Part shown: one piece after another, positions 1 through 7,381 of the stretch
Layout: every line of letters begins with the position of its first letter
Numbering within the stretch: the first letter of the stretch is position 1
Assembly (NCBI GenBank): GCA_002364005.1
Contig: DEXG01000015.1
Coordinates: 90,100 to 112,637 of the forward strand
Source: Phycisphaerales bacterium UBA3190
Lineage (GTDB): Bacteria > Planctomycetota > Phycisphaerae > Phycisphaerales > UBA1924
Length of the DNA stretch: 22,538 nucleotides
Reading direction: 5' to 3'
The notes under the pieces: generated by a model
Told to the model about the DNA's origin: nothing
Seen by the model: only the letters and a program-made list of their open reading frames with translations
Databases searched by the model: none
Program-made: the position numbers and the translations under genes

Positions 1-50
1 CGCTCCGCCTTTGGCGGATCGGCACCTCCCCCGCGGGGCGGGGAAGGCAC
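1..50. repeat. REP-like G+C-rich hairpin repeat, partial at window edge
   Basis: The first 50 bases read as a CTCCGCCT block followed by CGGCACCTCCCCCG and a G-rich complement. The same order of blocks occurs at 8465-8522, where the element is complete. This copy is cut by the window edge and its right arm is imperfect. It marks the left edge as intergenic; I see no coding frame entering from the left. Confidence 0.55.
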
Positions 51-272
51 ATGGAGTGGGTCGGTCGAGTGTGGTGGTTCTGCGCATGGTTTGGCTCCTT
101 TGTTGGGGAGCCGATGGGCAATGATGGGCTCCCGTATGTACGGGGGCCGGGCCTCATTTTGCGCACGGGGGTGGTCAGTGAGTGGGTGCTTGCTTTGGTG
201 TAAGTGTTTGGAGCGCTGGGGGTAGAAATGTTTGAGTTTTTTGGGTGTGCGCGCGGTGCGGGGCGGTTTTGT
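51..272. other. Non-coding stretch with two small hairpins
   Basis: No convincing gene is visible. Two short inverted repeats can be seen: GGCTCC (93-98) with GGAGCC (107-112), and CCCGT (131-135) with ACGGG (140-144). The second is followed by GGCCGGGCCTCATTTT. They could be a transcript end for a gene left of the window, but the T-run is short and no such gene is visible. Confidence 0.4.
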
Positions 273-396
273 GCGCGCTTTGTGGGTGATGCCGTGGGGG
301 TGGGTTGAACGCGAAGGGCGCGAAGAGGGGGTGTACGCGGAGGGCGCGGAGGTCACGCAGAGGCCGCAGAGAAGATGGGGAAGGAGGGCGCCCGGC
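273..396 (+). repeat. Degenerate purine-rich intergenic repeat, copy A
   Basis: It starts with GCGCGCTTTGTGGGTGATG, continues through ACGCGAAGGGCGCGAAG, GAGGGGGTGT and ACGCAGAGGCCGCAGAGA, and ends in GGCGCCCGGC. The same order of blocks recurs at 1019-1209. Frames through it give spurious Arg/Gly-rich or Glu/Gly-rich peptides, so I do not call a gene. Such 'acgcagaggcgcagag' type sequences are common intergenic repeats in planctomycete genomes (from memory). Confidence 0.6.
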
Positions 397-710
397 TATT
401 GCCTTTCGCTGCCACTCAAAACTCCCATTTTACAGAGAAGAGCTACAACACAGGCATGTCCAATCAAAAGTCCTCCCCACGGACTCAATACAAATATGAA
501 TGTAGACAACAGTAGCTTGTCAGGGTAACTCCAAACTGGCATGACGAGTATCCCAATACCGGTGAGAAATGACCCTAGAAGCGGGGTAGGCGACCCACCA
601 CTGTTACGATTTTTTCTGCGATTAGCCAGTGTGATTGCTATATTTGTTATCTCAATATACAATCCCAAAACGAGGACGCAACCACCTATCAGCCAGGCCA
701 TAACAAGCAT
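396..710 (-). CDS. Small hydrophobic membrane protein, function unknown
   Basis: I do not recognise this 104-residue protein. It has three clear hydrophobic stretches, at about residues 1-28, 44-60 and 67-96, so it is probably an inner-membrane protein with three spans. A polar linker rich in Arg, Lys and Asn (about 30-40) separates the first two. I chose the ATG at 710 because GGAG lies 7 nt upstream; a GTG at 713 is also in frame but sits only 4 nt from that GGAG. Base composition is clearly A+T-richer than the chromosome to the right, and the gene lies between two copies of a degenerate repeat, so it may be acquired. The hydrophobic pattern plus the Shine-Dalgarno site argue for a real gene. 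A small immunity or accessory protein of the neighbouring recQ/dprA module is possible but unsupported. Confidence 0.5.
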   Translation of the reverse strand: MLVMAWLIGGCVLVLGLYIEITNIAITLANRRKNRNSGGSPTPLLGSFLTGIGILVMPVWSYPDKLLLSTFIFVLSPWGGLLIGHACVVALLCKMGVLSGSERQ

Positions 711-1018
711 CACCGATCTCCAATTTAGTCATGGCCGATAAGTTCTTTGCCCTAAAACCCCTTTCACAATACCGCCAATTTCTCTATCTGTGAAAGGCGA
801 AGTATTATGGCCGGAAATAGGCCCTAACCGACCTTGTCTTACAGGGATTGTAGTACAACTGGTTGGCAAACAACCTGGGCTCCCAGCAGGCACCCTCCTT
901 CTATCCGGAGGACGAAGGAGGCCGGAGTGCTTCTGGGGCGGTTTTTAGGGATCGCTTTGAAAGGAGAGTGGATGCACTTTGCCCTCCTTCGCTCTTCGAG
1001 TCGAAGGAGGGCACCCGG
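711..1018. other. Non-coding stretch with two strong hairpins
   Basis: No gene is supported. Two inverted repeats stand out: CCTCCTTC (894-901) with GAAGGAGG (914-921), and the 11-bp GCCCTCCTTCG (981-991) with CGAAGGAGGGC (1002-1012). They share the same CCTCCTTC arm, so they are probably copies of one mobile or structural repeat. The A+T-rich part at 730-830 lies upstream of the minus-strand membrane protein and probably holds its promoter, but I see no clear -35/-10 pair. Confidence 0.5.
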
Positions 1019-1209
1019 CGCGCTTTGTGGGTGATGCGCGGGGGGGGAGTTGTACGCGAAGGGCGCGAAGGGCTCGAAGAGGGGGTGTGGTAGGCAGAGG
1101 TGGCAGCGGGCGCGGGGGACGCGGAGATGAGGGAGAGAGGGGATCTCACCACAGAGGGCACAGAGCACACAGAGGGGAAGCCAGAGGAGAAAGAGGGGTG
1201 GCACCCGGC
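1019..1209 (+). repeat. Degenerate purine-rich intergenic repeat, copy B
   Basis: It has the same block order as 273-396: GCGCGCTTTGTGGGTGATG, ACGCGAAGGGCGCGAAG and GAGGGGGTGT. An expanded interior contains CACCACAGAGGGCACAGAG. The 10-mer GGCACCCGGC stands at both ends (1010-1019 and 1200-1209). The right end is 7 nt from the dprA stop codon, so this copy borders the recQ/dprA operon. Peptides in its frames (TEGTEHTEG type) are typical spurious translations of this repeat class. Confidence 0.6.
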
Positions 1210-1215
1210 AGTGCT

Positions 1216-2454
1216 TTACTCATACGCTGGTTCATACCGAACTGGTCTCGTTCGACGAACGAGTAACCCCTTCTCACACAGATGCTTGAGCCATGTCCTA
1301 GCTTGAGGCTTCGTCACAGCGAGTTGAGTCGCTATGCCATCCTCCGTCAACGGCATCTCAGCCTTTAAGATTAGGCGTTGCACACATTCCTCCAATACGG
1401 CAGCAGCATCTGCGGACTCGTGCAAAGCCCGCCTTCGTAGTTGGTGGCCATTGCTTATCCCAGCATCAGATGAGTCGAACAGTCCGAGCGGAGCATCGTC
1501 GATCATTGATTTTGGATCTTGTGAAAATACATCAGCAAACGATTTCGCATTGATCGGATCTGGCCACGCACTTGCCCCTTTGCGCATGAGCGCATCAAGA
1601 GCCTTGTTGCTCTCCGATACTCGCCGAATATAAAGGGGTATTTGTTTAAATGTATCTAGCTGCTCAACAGCGCCAGCCCATGTCCCGCCTTTCTCAAAGT
1701 CAGCATTGACGACGAGAGCAGCGTCCGACAGTGCATACACAAGCTTGTTCCGTTGCATCGCATGGCCTACATTGAATCTGGCCTGAGGGTCATATGGGGT
1801 GCAAAGCACCATCCTGCCGTTCATCAACGGTTCTCGATGCTCGCGTTTTATGATCGCTTGCGCCAAACTATCAGCCAAGACACCGACGACTTGCCCCTCA
1901 GCGGCACCGGCCCCCTGCATCGCTGCTCGGTCTACACCTCGGGCGCCACCAGAAATTACTGGGAACCCTGACTCTGCGCATCGACGAGCAATATCAGCAG
2001 TGTAATCAAGTATTGATTGCGAAACATTGCGACTACCGACAATAGCTAGCCCACCCATTCCAAGCAGCTTTGCATCGCCGCAACCATAGATCACAGGTGG
2101 GGCGACATCACCCAGCCGCTCTTTGAACCTCTTGGGGTAATTGACATCTGCTCGGCTTACGACCCAGATGCCTCTTTGCCCCCAGTGTTCAACGGCTTGG
2201 CTCAGTTGGAAACCACGCTCTAAAAGTGGTCGCAAGGGAGGAAGCTTCAGCTCTTGCTCAACAGTGTGCGAAATTGCTTCAGCGTCAGGCCCGAGGAGGT
2301 CAAAGGGCGACATAGACTGTCCGCGGAGCCATCGAGCCAGCCTCCGATATGCCCCGTCAGAAAGTAACCGAGGGCCATTCTTCTCACTCTTGCCGTTAAG
2401 AAGTGGTGCTGTGAGCAGCAATATTGCCTGGGTGTTTCCAGTAAGGTTTGCCAT
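1216..2454 (-). CDS. dprA: DprA/Smf-family DNA-processing protein, partner of RecQ-PRTase
   Basis: A 412-residue protein with a Rossmann-like DprA core. IVGSR lies at 138-142, SGGARGVDRAA at 168-178, RNKLVYALSDAALVV from 235 and GGTWAGA at 256-262; these match the family's nucleotide/ssDNA-binding motifs. Residues about 345-412 look like a winged helix (QLAVTKPQARTWLKHLCEKG). Classical DprA loads RecA on incoming ssDNA in transformation, but this copy is longer and sits in an operon with a helicase-phosphoribosyltransferase. I place it in the DprA-like subgroup found beside PRTases, as in the ShosA half of ShosTA (from memory), rather than in competence. The start is the ATG at 2454, with AGAGGG 5 nt upstream and 2 nt after the recQ stop, so translation is probably coupled. 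An upstream in-frame extension overlaps recQ and is rejected. Composition is less G+C-rich than the chromosome. Confidence 0.88.
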   Translation of the reverse strand: MANLTGNTQAILLLTAPLLNGKSEKNGPRLLSDGAYRRLARWLRGQSMSPFDLLGPDAEAISHTVEQELKLPPLRPLLERGFQLSQAVEHWGQRGIWVVSRADVNYPKRFKERLGDVAPPVIYGCGDAKLLGMGGLAIVGSRNVSQSILDYTADIARRCAESGFPVISGGARGVDRAAMQGAGAAEGQVVGVLADSLAQAIIKREHREPLMNGRMVLCTPYDPQARFNVGHAMQRNKLVYALSDAALVVNADFEKGGTWAGAVEQLDTFKQIPLYIRRVSESNKALDALMRKGASAWPDPINAKSFADVFSQDPKSMIDDAPLGLFDSSDAGISNGHQLRRRALHESADAAAVLEECVQRLILKAEMPLTEDGIATQLAVTKPQARTWLKHLCEKGLLVRRTRPVRYEPAYE

Positions 2455-2456
2455 TG

Positions 2457-4529
2457 CTACCCTCTGCTCGCATCTGCCAAGACGAGTGGGTACACCGGTC
2501 CAGCACCATTCGTGCGAAGAAGCCAGCCGCACACAGTCAATGTCCATCTCGAATCGACCATGTCGTCTACGAGTAAGACCGGCCCAGCCTGGACCATCCC
2601 ATTACAAGCTCTGATCGCACCATCGACATTTCTGGCTTGCTGCACGCTGTTCTGCATCTCTTTCTGCTCCGGCCGCTCATCGGTCCGCTCCAATACGATA
2701 TGGAATGGTAGCAAGAGAGCGTCTGCCAGTCGCCGGGCGAAATCTGGTACAAGGCCTGGTCGCCTGAGGGACGGCACGCATGTCACCCATTCTGGCATCG
2801 GTTCAGGGGTCCAGTTGTTGAACATACAGGCACATGCCTTGACAAGTTCATCCGAGAATCGCTCGTCCTGGTATTTCCCCTGCTTGACCCGTCGTCCCCA
2901 GCCAGCATCACCCCAATAGCACAACGCACGCCCTTCTTCGAACCTTTCTGTCGCGGCGATCTTTCCTTTGACATTGTATTTGTGAAGACCACCGGTTACC
3001 CACTGTTTACGGGGTTCGATCGGGAGCGTTGTTCGATTCAAAAACTCTGTCGCAGCAATGACCAACTCTTCACGCACGGTTGTCGGAAGCAGCGGCAAGT
3101 CACCCTCGTCGATCCCAGTAGTATCACCATCGAGCGCATCAATCAGGTACTCCATGTGCCCATCGGCGAGCCCCACATACTCCTGCATCTGTGCTAGTTC
3201 TTCACGCCGAAGCGTTGTCAGCCGCTCTGCCCGCTCCCAGAACCCCTCCGATAGATCTGTCGCCGTAAGCTGCCACACTCTTCCGTCTTTTACGACCGGC
3301 GCTGGGGACTCCAGGCTTAAGAGCAGCAATGCCTTGTCCACCCGCCCTCTGCTGAGGTTCACATACCCCATGAGCTTTGGTACGCTCAGCCCGTCGGGCT
3401 CTTCTTTCAATGCTGCGATCACCTGAGCAACCTCGTCGCGTGTAGGAAACGCCGACTCAATGAAGAACTCAGAGATTTCTGTTTCCTCTGTACCACTCAG
3501 CAATACACCATGCGCCTTGTCGATACCCCGCCCGGCTCGCCCAACTTGTTGGTAGTATGCCACCACCGAGCCCGGCGCCTGATAGTGAACCACAAAGGCC
3601 AAGTCTGGCTTATCGAAACCCATTCCCAGTGCCGTGGTCGCGATTAGCGCCTTCAACTCATTCCTTAACAACGCGTCTTCTAGTTCGGGACGACGGTCTC
3701 CGGTTTGTCCCGTATACGCTTCGACTCTCAGTCCTTGCGATTGCAGCCAATCAGCCACTCGAACAGCATCTCTGACTGTCAGTGTATATACGATACCGCT
3801 TCCGTTGACCGCATCAAGATGCTCAGCAAGCCATGCCAGCCGCTCCGCCTGACCGGGCAAACGAATAGTCTGAAGCGCAAGCGATGGCCTATGCAGAGGC
3901 CCCTGACTTACGATCAAATCTGGCCCGAGTTGCTGTTCCAAGTCTTCCATGACGCGCCGGTTCGCGGTTGCCGTTGTCGCGAGCAGGCGAATATTCTGAG
4001 GCAATCCACTGATGATGCGAGTCAGCATCCTGTAGTGAGGCCTGAAGTCGTGGCCCCAATCAGAAATACAGTGAGCCTCATCCACTACGAGCATTGATGC
4101 ACGGGTGGCAATAGTGCCCATGACCGTGCTTTGGAAGCGGTGGTTGCTGAAGCGTTCGGGCGAGATGAGAAGAATGTCCACTTCATCTCGTTTGATTCTT
4201 GATTCTATATCTTCCCAATCATCTTGATTGTCGGAGTTGATAGTCACAGCTTGGACACCCATTGCCTCTGCTGCTTTCAACTGGTTCCGCATTAGTGATA
4301 GCAATGGGGAGACCAACAGAGCAGGCCCATGCCCCTGTTGCCGCAGCAACTTCGTCCCGATGAAGTACACGAAGCTCTTGCCCCAGCCAGTGCGCTGAAC
4401 AAGCAGCAGCCGAACAGGGCCATCCACTATCTGCCGAATTGCATCATCTTGGCCTTCGCGGAATACTGCATGACGGTTACCCGTGCCAACACGAAGAAGC
4501 TGAAGCGCTGAATTGTGATCAAACGACAT
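2457..4529 (-). CDS. RecQ-type superfamily 2 helicase fused to a C-terminal phosphoribosyltransferase domain
   Basis: The helicase motifs are, numbered from a TTG five codons upstream (4544): FREGQDDAI about 28-36, Walker A QRTGWGKS 50-57, DEAH 155-158 followed by the RecQ aromatic loop CISDWGHDFRP, ATTATAN 189-195, and QQVGRAGRG 332-340. The zinc cluster expected near 460-485 is missing: the region reads GHMEYLIDALDGDTTGIDEG, with no cysteines. From about 520 comes a ComF-like PRTase region, with GKI and GWG segments, VPSLRRPGLVPDFARRLAD (590-608), and the PRPP loop LLVDDMVDSRWTLT at 657-670. It should be an ATP-driven 3'-5' DNA helicase with a PRPP-binding, possibly catalytic, tail. I prefer the ATG at 4529, but there is no clear Shine-Dalgarno site at either start. 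dprA follows after 2 nt. This RecQ-PRTase family is known in other phyla (from memory) but its role is not settled; antiviral or DNA-uptake processing are both possible. Confidence 0.9.
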   Translation of the reverse strand: MSFDHNSALQLLRVGTGNRHAVFREGQDDAIRQIVDGPVRLLLVQRTGWGKSFVYFIGTKLLRQQGHGPALLVSPLLSLMRNQLKAAEAMGVQAVTINSDNQDDWEDIESRIKRDEVDILLISPERFSNHRFQSTVMGTIATRASMLVVDEAHCISDWGHDFRPHYRMLTRIISGLPQNIRLLATTATANRRVMEDLEQQLGPDLIVSQGPLHRPSLALQTIRLPGQAERLAWLAEHLDAVNGSGIVYTLTVRDAVRVADWLQSQGLRVEAYTGQTGDRRPELEDALLRNELKALIATTALGMGFDKPDLAFVVHYQAPGSVVAYYQQVGRAGRGIDKAHGVLLSGTEETEISEFFIESAFPTRDEVAQVIAALKEEPDGLSVPKLMGYVNLSRGRVDKALLLLSLESPAPVVKDGRVWQLTATDLSEGFWERAERLTTLRREELAQMQEYVGLADGHMEYLIDALDGDTTGIDEGDLPLLPTTVREELVIAATEFLNRTTLPIEPRKQWVTGGLHKYNVKGKIAATERFEEGRALCYWGDAGWGRRVKQGKYQDERFSDELVKACACMFNNWTPEPMPEWVTCVPSLRRPGLVPDFARRLADALLLPFHIVLERTDERPEQKEMQNSVQQARNVDGAIRACNGMVQAGPVLLVDDMVDSRWTLTVCGWLLRTNGAGPVYPLVLADASRG

Positions 4530-4611
4530 AGCCGACAAACTCAACTTAACCAGGAACTAGTCAACTGTTTCTGACATGACCAAACATCGTAATCCAAGGA
4601 AATATATCTAG

Positions 4612-4652
4612 TTAGCCCATATGCTTCACCACATCATCTCCAAACTCCGAAA
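4612..4652 (-). repeat. Duplicated 3' end of icd (putative integration scar)
   Basis: On the minus strand this segment encodes SEFGDDVVKHMG and a stop. The true icd end 374 bp away encodes SEFGDDVIEHMG and a stop. Over 13 codons 34 of 39 bases match; the differences are one synonymous change, an Ile/Val change, a Glu/Lys change and TGA to TAA. Homology stops upstream of the Ser codon, and the frame above it is broken by several stops. Keeping the protein sequence while differing in DNA suggests the tail of a different icd allele. Phage 21 and e14 integrate in the icd 3' end of E. coli and leave just such a duplicated tail. Confidence 0.6.
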
Positions 4653-4910
4653 CACAATCAAGGCCACCTGCCGCCCGGAGTCTTCAGCTACTGCATTCCA
4701 GAGATCGCGCGGCTTATTCGCCACCTGCTCTTTCCGCGTTGCCGAAAGTCTCCCACCCGTCGGAATGGACCCGAATGGCCCAGCCAGTGTATCAAAATCT
4801 GCCTGCAGTGCCAATACGGCATGTGCGTGTGCATCATGCCCAAGGAGCAGACCATCGTCCAAATCGAACGCTGGCTTCTGCATCGGCCGGGCAGTCTGAA
4901 TTCGTTCCAT
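4626..4910 (-). CDS. Possible small protein of unknown function between icd and the icd-tail scar
   Basis: A 94-residue frame beginning MERIQTARPMQKPAFDLDD. Codons show a reasonable coding bias (many G-first codons), and the ending NAVAEDSGRQVALIVFRSL looks like a folded helix-strand pattern. Its last residues read through the duplicated icd tail in another frame. There is no Shine-Dalgarno site before 4910, and further upstream the frame runs into the icd terminator. It is either a small cargo gene or the end of a decayed gene. I do not recognise any family. Confidence 0.3.
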   Translation of the reverse strand: MERIQTARPMQKPAFDLDDGLLLGHDAHAHAVLALQADFDTLAGPFGSIPTGGRLSATRKEQVANKPRDLWNAVAEDSGRQVALIVFRSLEMMW

Positions 4911-4925
4911 GCATGTCATAGATAT

Positions 4926-4954
4926 AAAAAAAATGAGACGCACAGGGCGTCTCA
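4926..4954 (-). terminator. Rho-independent terminator of icd
   Basis: On the minus strand an 8-bp stem TGAGACGC/GCGTCTCA (4947-4954 with 4934-4941) closes a 5-nt loop and is followed at once by eight U residues (4933-4926). It starts 32 nt after the icd stop codon. Confidence 0.88.
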
Positions 4955-4985
4955 CTTGGGTTGATTACTTTGTATCTTGCTGCGT

Positions 4986-6230
4986 TCAGCCCATATGCTC
5001 GATCACATCATCCCCAAACTCCGAACACTTGCGAAGGGTCGCACCCTCCATCTGGCGTTCGAAATCGTAAGTGACTGTCTTGGCACTGATTGCGCCGTTC
5101 ATGCCCTTGATGATGAGGTCGGCGGCTTCGGTCCAGCCCATGAAACGCAGCATCATCTCGCCTGAGAGTATAACAGATCCTGGGTTGACCTTGTCCTGGT
5201 CGGCGTATTTGGGGGCGGTGCCGTGGGTTGCTTCGAAGATGGCGTGGCCGGTGTTGTAGTTGATGTTGGCTCCGGGTGCGATTCCGATGCCGCCGACGCA
5301 TGCTGCGAGGGCGTCGGAGATGTAATCGCCGTTGAGGTTCATGGTGGCGACGACATCGTACTCGGCGGGTCGGGTGAGGATCTGCTGGAGGAAGGCGTCG
5401 GCGATGACATCCTTGATGGTGATGGTCTTGCCGGTCTTGGGGTTGGTCATGGTGCACCAGGGGCCGCCGTCGAGGAGCTCGGCGCCGAACTCTTCGCGTG
5501 CGACCTCGTAGCCCCATTCCATGAAGGCACCCTCGGTGAACTTCATGATGTTGCCCTTGTGGACGAGGGTGACGCTGTCGGAGTCGTTATCGATGGCGTA
5601 CTGGATGGCGGCTCGCACGAGGCGGGCGGTGCCCTTCTGGGAGACGGGCTTGATGCCGAAGCCGGTGGTTTTGGGGAAGCGGATCTTCTTGTAGCGGTCT
5701 GGGAAGGTGTCACGCAGGAGGTGGCGGAACTTGCGGCAGTCGGTTGAGCCCTCTTCGAACTCGATGCCGGCGTAGATGTCTTCGCTGTTTTCGCGGAAGA
5801 TGGTCATGTTTGTGAGTTCGGGTGCCTTGACGGGTGAGGGGACGCCGTCGAAGTAGCGGACGGGTCGGAGGCATGTGTAGAGGTCGAGGATCTGGCGGAG
5901 TGCGACATTGAGGGAGCGGATGCCGCCGCCGACTGGGGTTGTGAGTGGGCCCTTGATGCCGACGAGGTAGGTGCGGAAGTCTTCGAGTGTTTTCTCGGGG
6001 AGCCATTCGCCGGTTTCATCGAAGGCCTTCTGGCCTGCGAGGGTTTCGTGCCAATGGATTTTGCGTTCGTCGCCGTAGGCTTTTTGGATTGCGGCGTCGA
6101 AGACCTTGACGGATGCGTTCCAGATGTCGGGGCCGGTGCCGTCGCCGATGATGAATGGGACGATGGGGTGGTTCGGGACCTGGAGTCCGGCGTCGGTCAT
6201 GGTGATTGGTGCGGCGGAAGTGGTGGTCAT
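4986..6230 (-). CDS. icd: NADP-dependent isocitrate dehydrogenase
   Basis: A 414-residue homodimeric TCA-cycle enzyme that converts isocitrate to 2-oxoglutarate and CO2, reducing NADP+. The length matches the E. coli type (416). Visible signatures are the substrate loop GIRSLNVALRQ (103-113) with the Ser, Asn and Arg residues of the isocitrate site, CLRPVRY (120-126), FRENSEDIYAGIE (145-157), and the metal-site segment NLNGDYISDALAA (298-310). HGTAPKYA (336-343) and Tyr388/Arg392 are the NADP-type determinants, so NADP rather than NAD use is expected. The start is ATG 6230 with GGAG 7 nt upstream; a 54-residue in-frame extension lacks any such site and is low-complexity. The gene is followed by a strong terminator and stands alone. 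Its 3' end appears to have served as an integration site. Confidence 0.96.
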   Translation of the reverse strand: MTTTSAAPITMTDAGLQVPNHPIVPFIIGDGTGPDIWNASVKVFDAAIQKAYGDERKIHWHETLAGQKAFDETGEWLPEKTLEDFRTYLVGIKGPLTTPVGGGIRSLNVALRQILDLYTCLRPVRYFDGVPSPVKAPELTNMTIFRENSEDIYAGIEFEEGSTDCRKFRHLLRDTFPDRYKKIRFPKTTGFGIKPVSQKGTARLVRAAIQYAIDNDSDSVTLVHKGNIMKFTEGAFMEWGYEVAREEFGAELLDGGPWCTMTNPKTGKTITIKDVIADAFLQQILTRPAEYDVVATMNLNGDYISDALAACVGGIGIAPGANINYNTGHAIFEATHGTAPKYADQDKVNPGSVILSGEMMLRFMGWTEAADLIIKGMNGAISAKTVTYDFERQMEGATLRKCSEFGDDVIEHMG

Positions 6231-6415
6231 CTGGGATCTCCGTATCGGTGTTGTGAATCCGTTTCGGGTGTGTTGTTTGTTGAGGGGGATTGTAGGCGGT
6301 TGAGGTGAAATTGGGGTTGTTTGGGGGTGAGGGGAAATTGTGGAGAATGTGTGATATGGGGCGGCTTTGGCGGTGTCTTGTCGGTATCGCAATGGTGCGA
6401 ATAGGAGGATTTGAT

Positions 6416-7381
6416 ATGCGTATGGGACTGATGGCGGCGGTAGCCGGGGCGGTTGTTGGGGTTACGGGCGGTTTGGCGATGGGCGAGGGGAATGCGGCTT
6501 TGTCGTATTACCGAGCGTGGTCGGTGATGGATCGTGACCTGCAACTCGGGTTGATCTCGGATGATGATGCGTTCCGGCTCAGTGATGATGGTGCCCAGCG
6601 GCTCTCCGCGTCGCAGGGCACGGTTGAGGATCTGATTCGTGCGGCATCATCGGGTGATGCGGACTGGGGGATTGCGTATGAGGACGGACCGCTGGCGTTG
6701 CTGCCGCACCTTGGGAGCATGCGTGCGAGCGCCCGTGTGCTTGGTGCGGATGTGCTTCGGTGTGTTGAGGCGGGCGACCATGCGGGTGCGGCGGCGCGGA
6801 TTGCGGCGTTGTATCGGATGAGCGAGGATGTGTCGGGGGATCGGAATCTGATCAGTTCGTTGGTGGGGATGGCGATTGGGAATGAGGCGAACAAGCTCGC
6901 GCGGCATTGCCTGGATCGTGGCGTGCTGGATTCGGAGGATGCGGAGGTGGTGCTGAATGCGATCCATGAGATGACTGCTGCGGATCGATTCGGGATGCGT
7001 GATTCGATTGTTGGGGAATGGCGGATGATCGCGGAGTTTCTGCTGTCTCGGGCACCCGAGGAGGGCGCCGGGGCGTGGCTGTTGGAGACTTTGCAGATTG
7101 ATGCCGACGATGAGCGTACGAAGCGGATCGCTGGGATGGACAGGTCGGCGCTGATGGGCGAGATGGGCGGCTGGTCGATGTTCTTCAGTGATGTGCTCGC
7201 GGCCTGGGATGGGGAGGATCGTGCCCAGTTGACCAGTGTGGTTGAGCGGCTCAAGGGTGATTCGTACGGGGCGCTACCGTATGTGATCGCGCCGTCTGTG
7301 TCGCGTGCGATCGAGTCGAGCCGTCAATCGGCTGAGGACTTTGATCGTTTGATCGAGCGTCTTGAAGGGATCGCGGACTGA
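6416..7381 (+). CDS. Exported or membrane-anchored protein of unknown function
   Basis: A 321-residue protein that I do not recognise. Residues 1-23 form a signal peptide or anchor (MRMGLMAAVAGAVVGVTGG). Then comes GNAALSYYRAW, a pattern seen at the start of several planctomycete secreted proteins, where 'NAAxxYxxA' begins a helical repeat-like fold. The remainder looks all-alpha and acidic. AGGAGG at 6403-6408, 7 nt before ATG 6416, fixes the start; the longer in-frame extension is rejected. Its stop is directly followed by the ATG of an ECF sigma factor, so the two are co-transcribed. An envelope sensor or target of that sigma factor is a reasonable guess, nothing more. Confidence 0.8.
   Translation: MRMGLMAAVAGAVVGVTGGLAMGEGNAALSYYRAWSVMDRDLQLGLISDDDAFRLSDDGAQRLSASQGTVEDLIRAASSGDADWGIAYEDGPLALLPHLGSMRASARVLGADVLRCVEAGDHAGAAARIAALYRMSEDVSGDRNLISSLVGMAIGNEANKLARHCLDRGVLDSEDAEVVLNAIHEMTAADRFGMRDSIVGEWRMIAEFLLSRAPEEGAGAWLLETLQIDADDERTKRIAGMDRSALMGEMGGWSMFFSDVLAAWDGEDRAQLTSVVERLKGDSYGALPYVIAPSVSRAIESSRQSAEDFDRLIERLEGIAD

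Noticed and set aside
979..1306. Several short plus-strand frames in the purine-rich repeat
   Set aside because: Their peptides (RRARRARRG, TEGTEHTEG) are translations of the repeat itself and carry no Shine-Dalgarno site.
2455..2547. A 31-residue upstream extension of dprA overlapping recQ
   Set aside because: The ATG at 2454 has AGAGGG at the right distance and starts where family members begin (MANLTGNTQAILLLTAP).
6231..6392. A 54-residue upstream extension of icd
   Set aside because: Pro/Thr-rich non-family sequence; ATG 6230 has a proper GGAG and gives the normal enzyme length.
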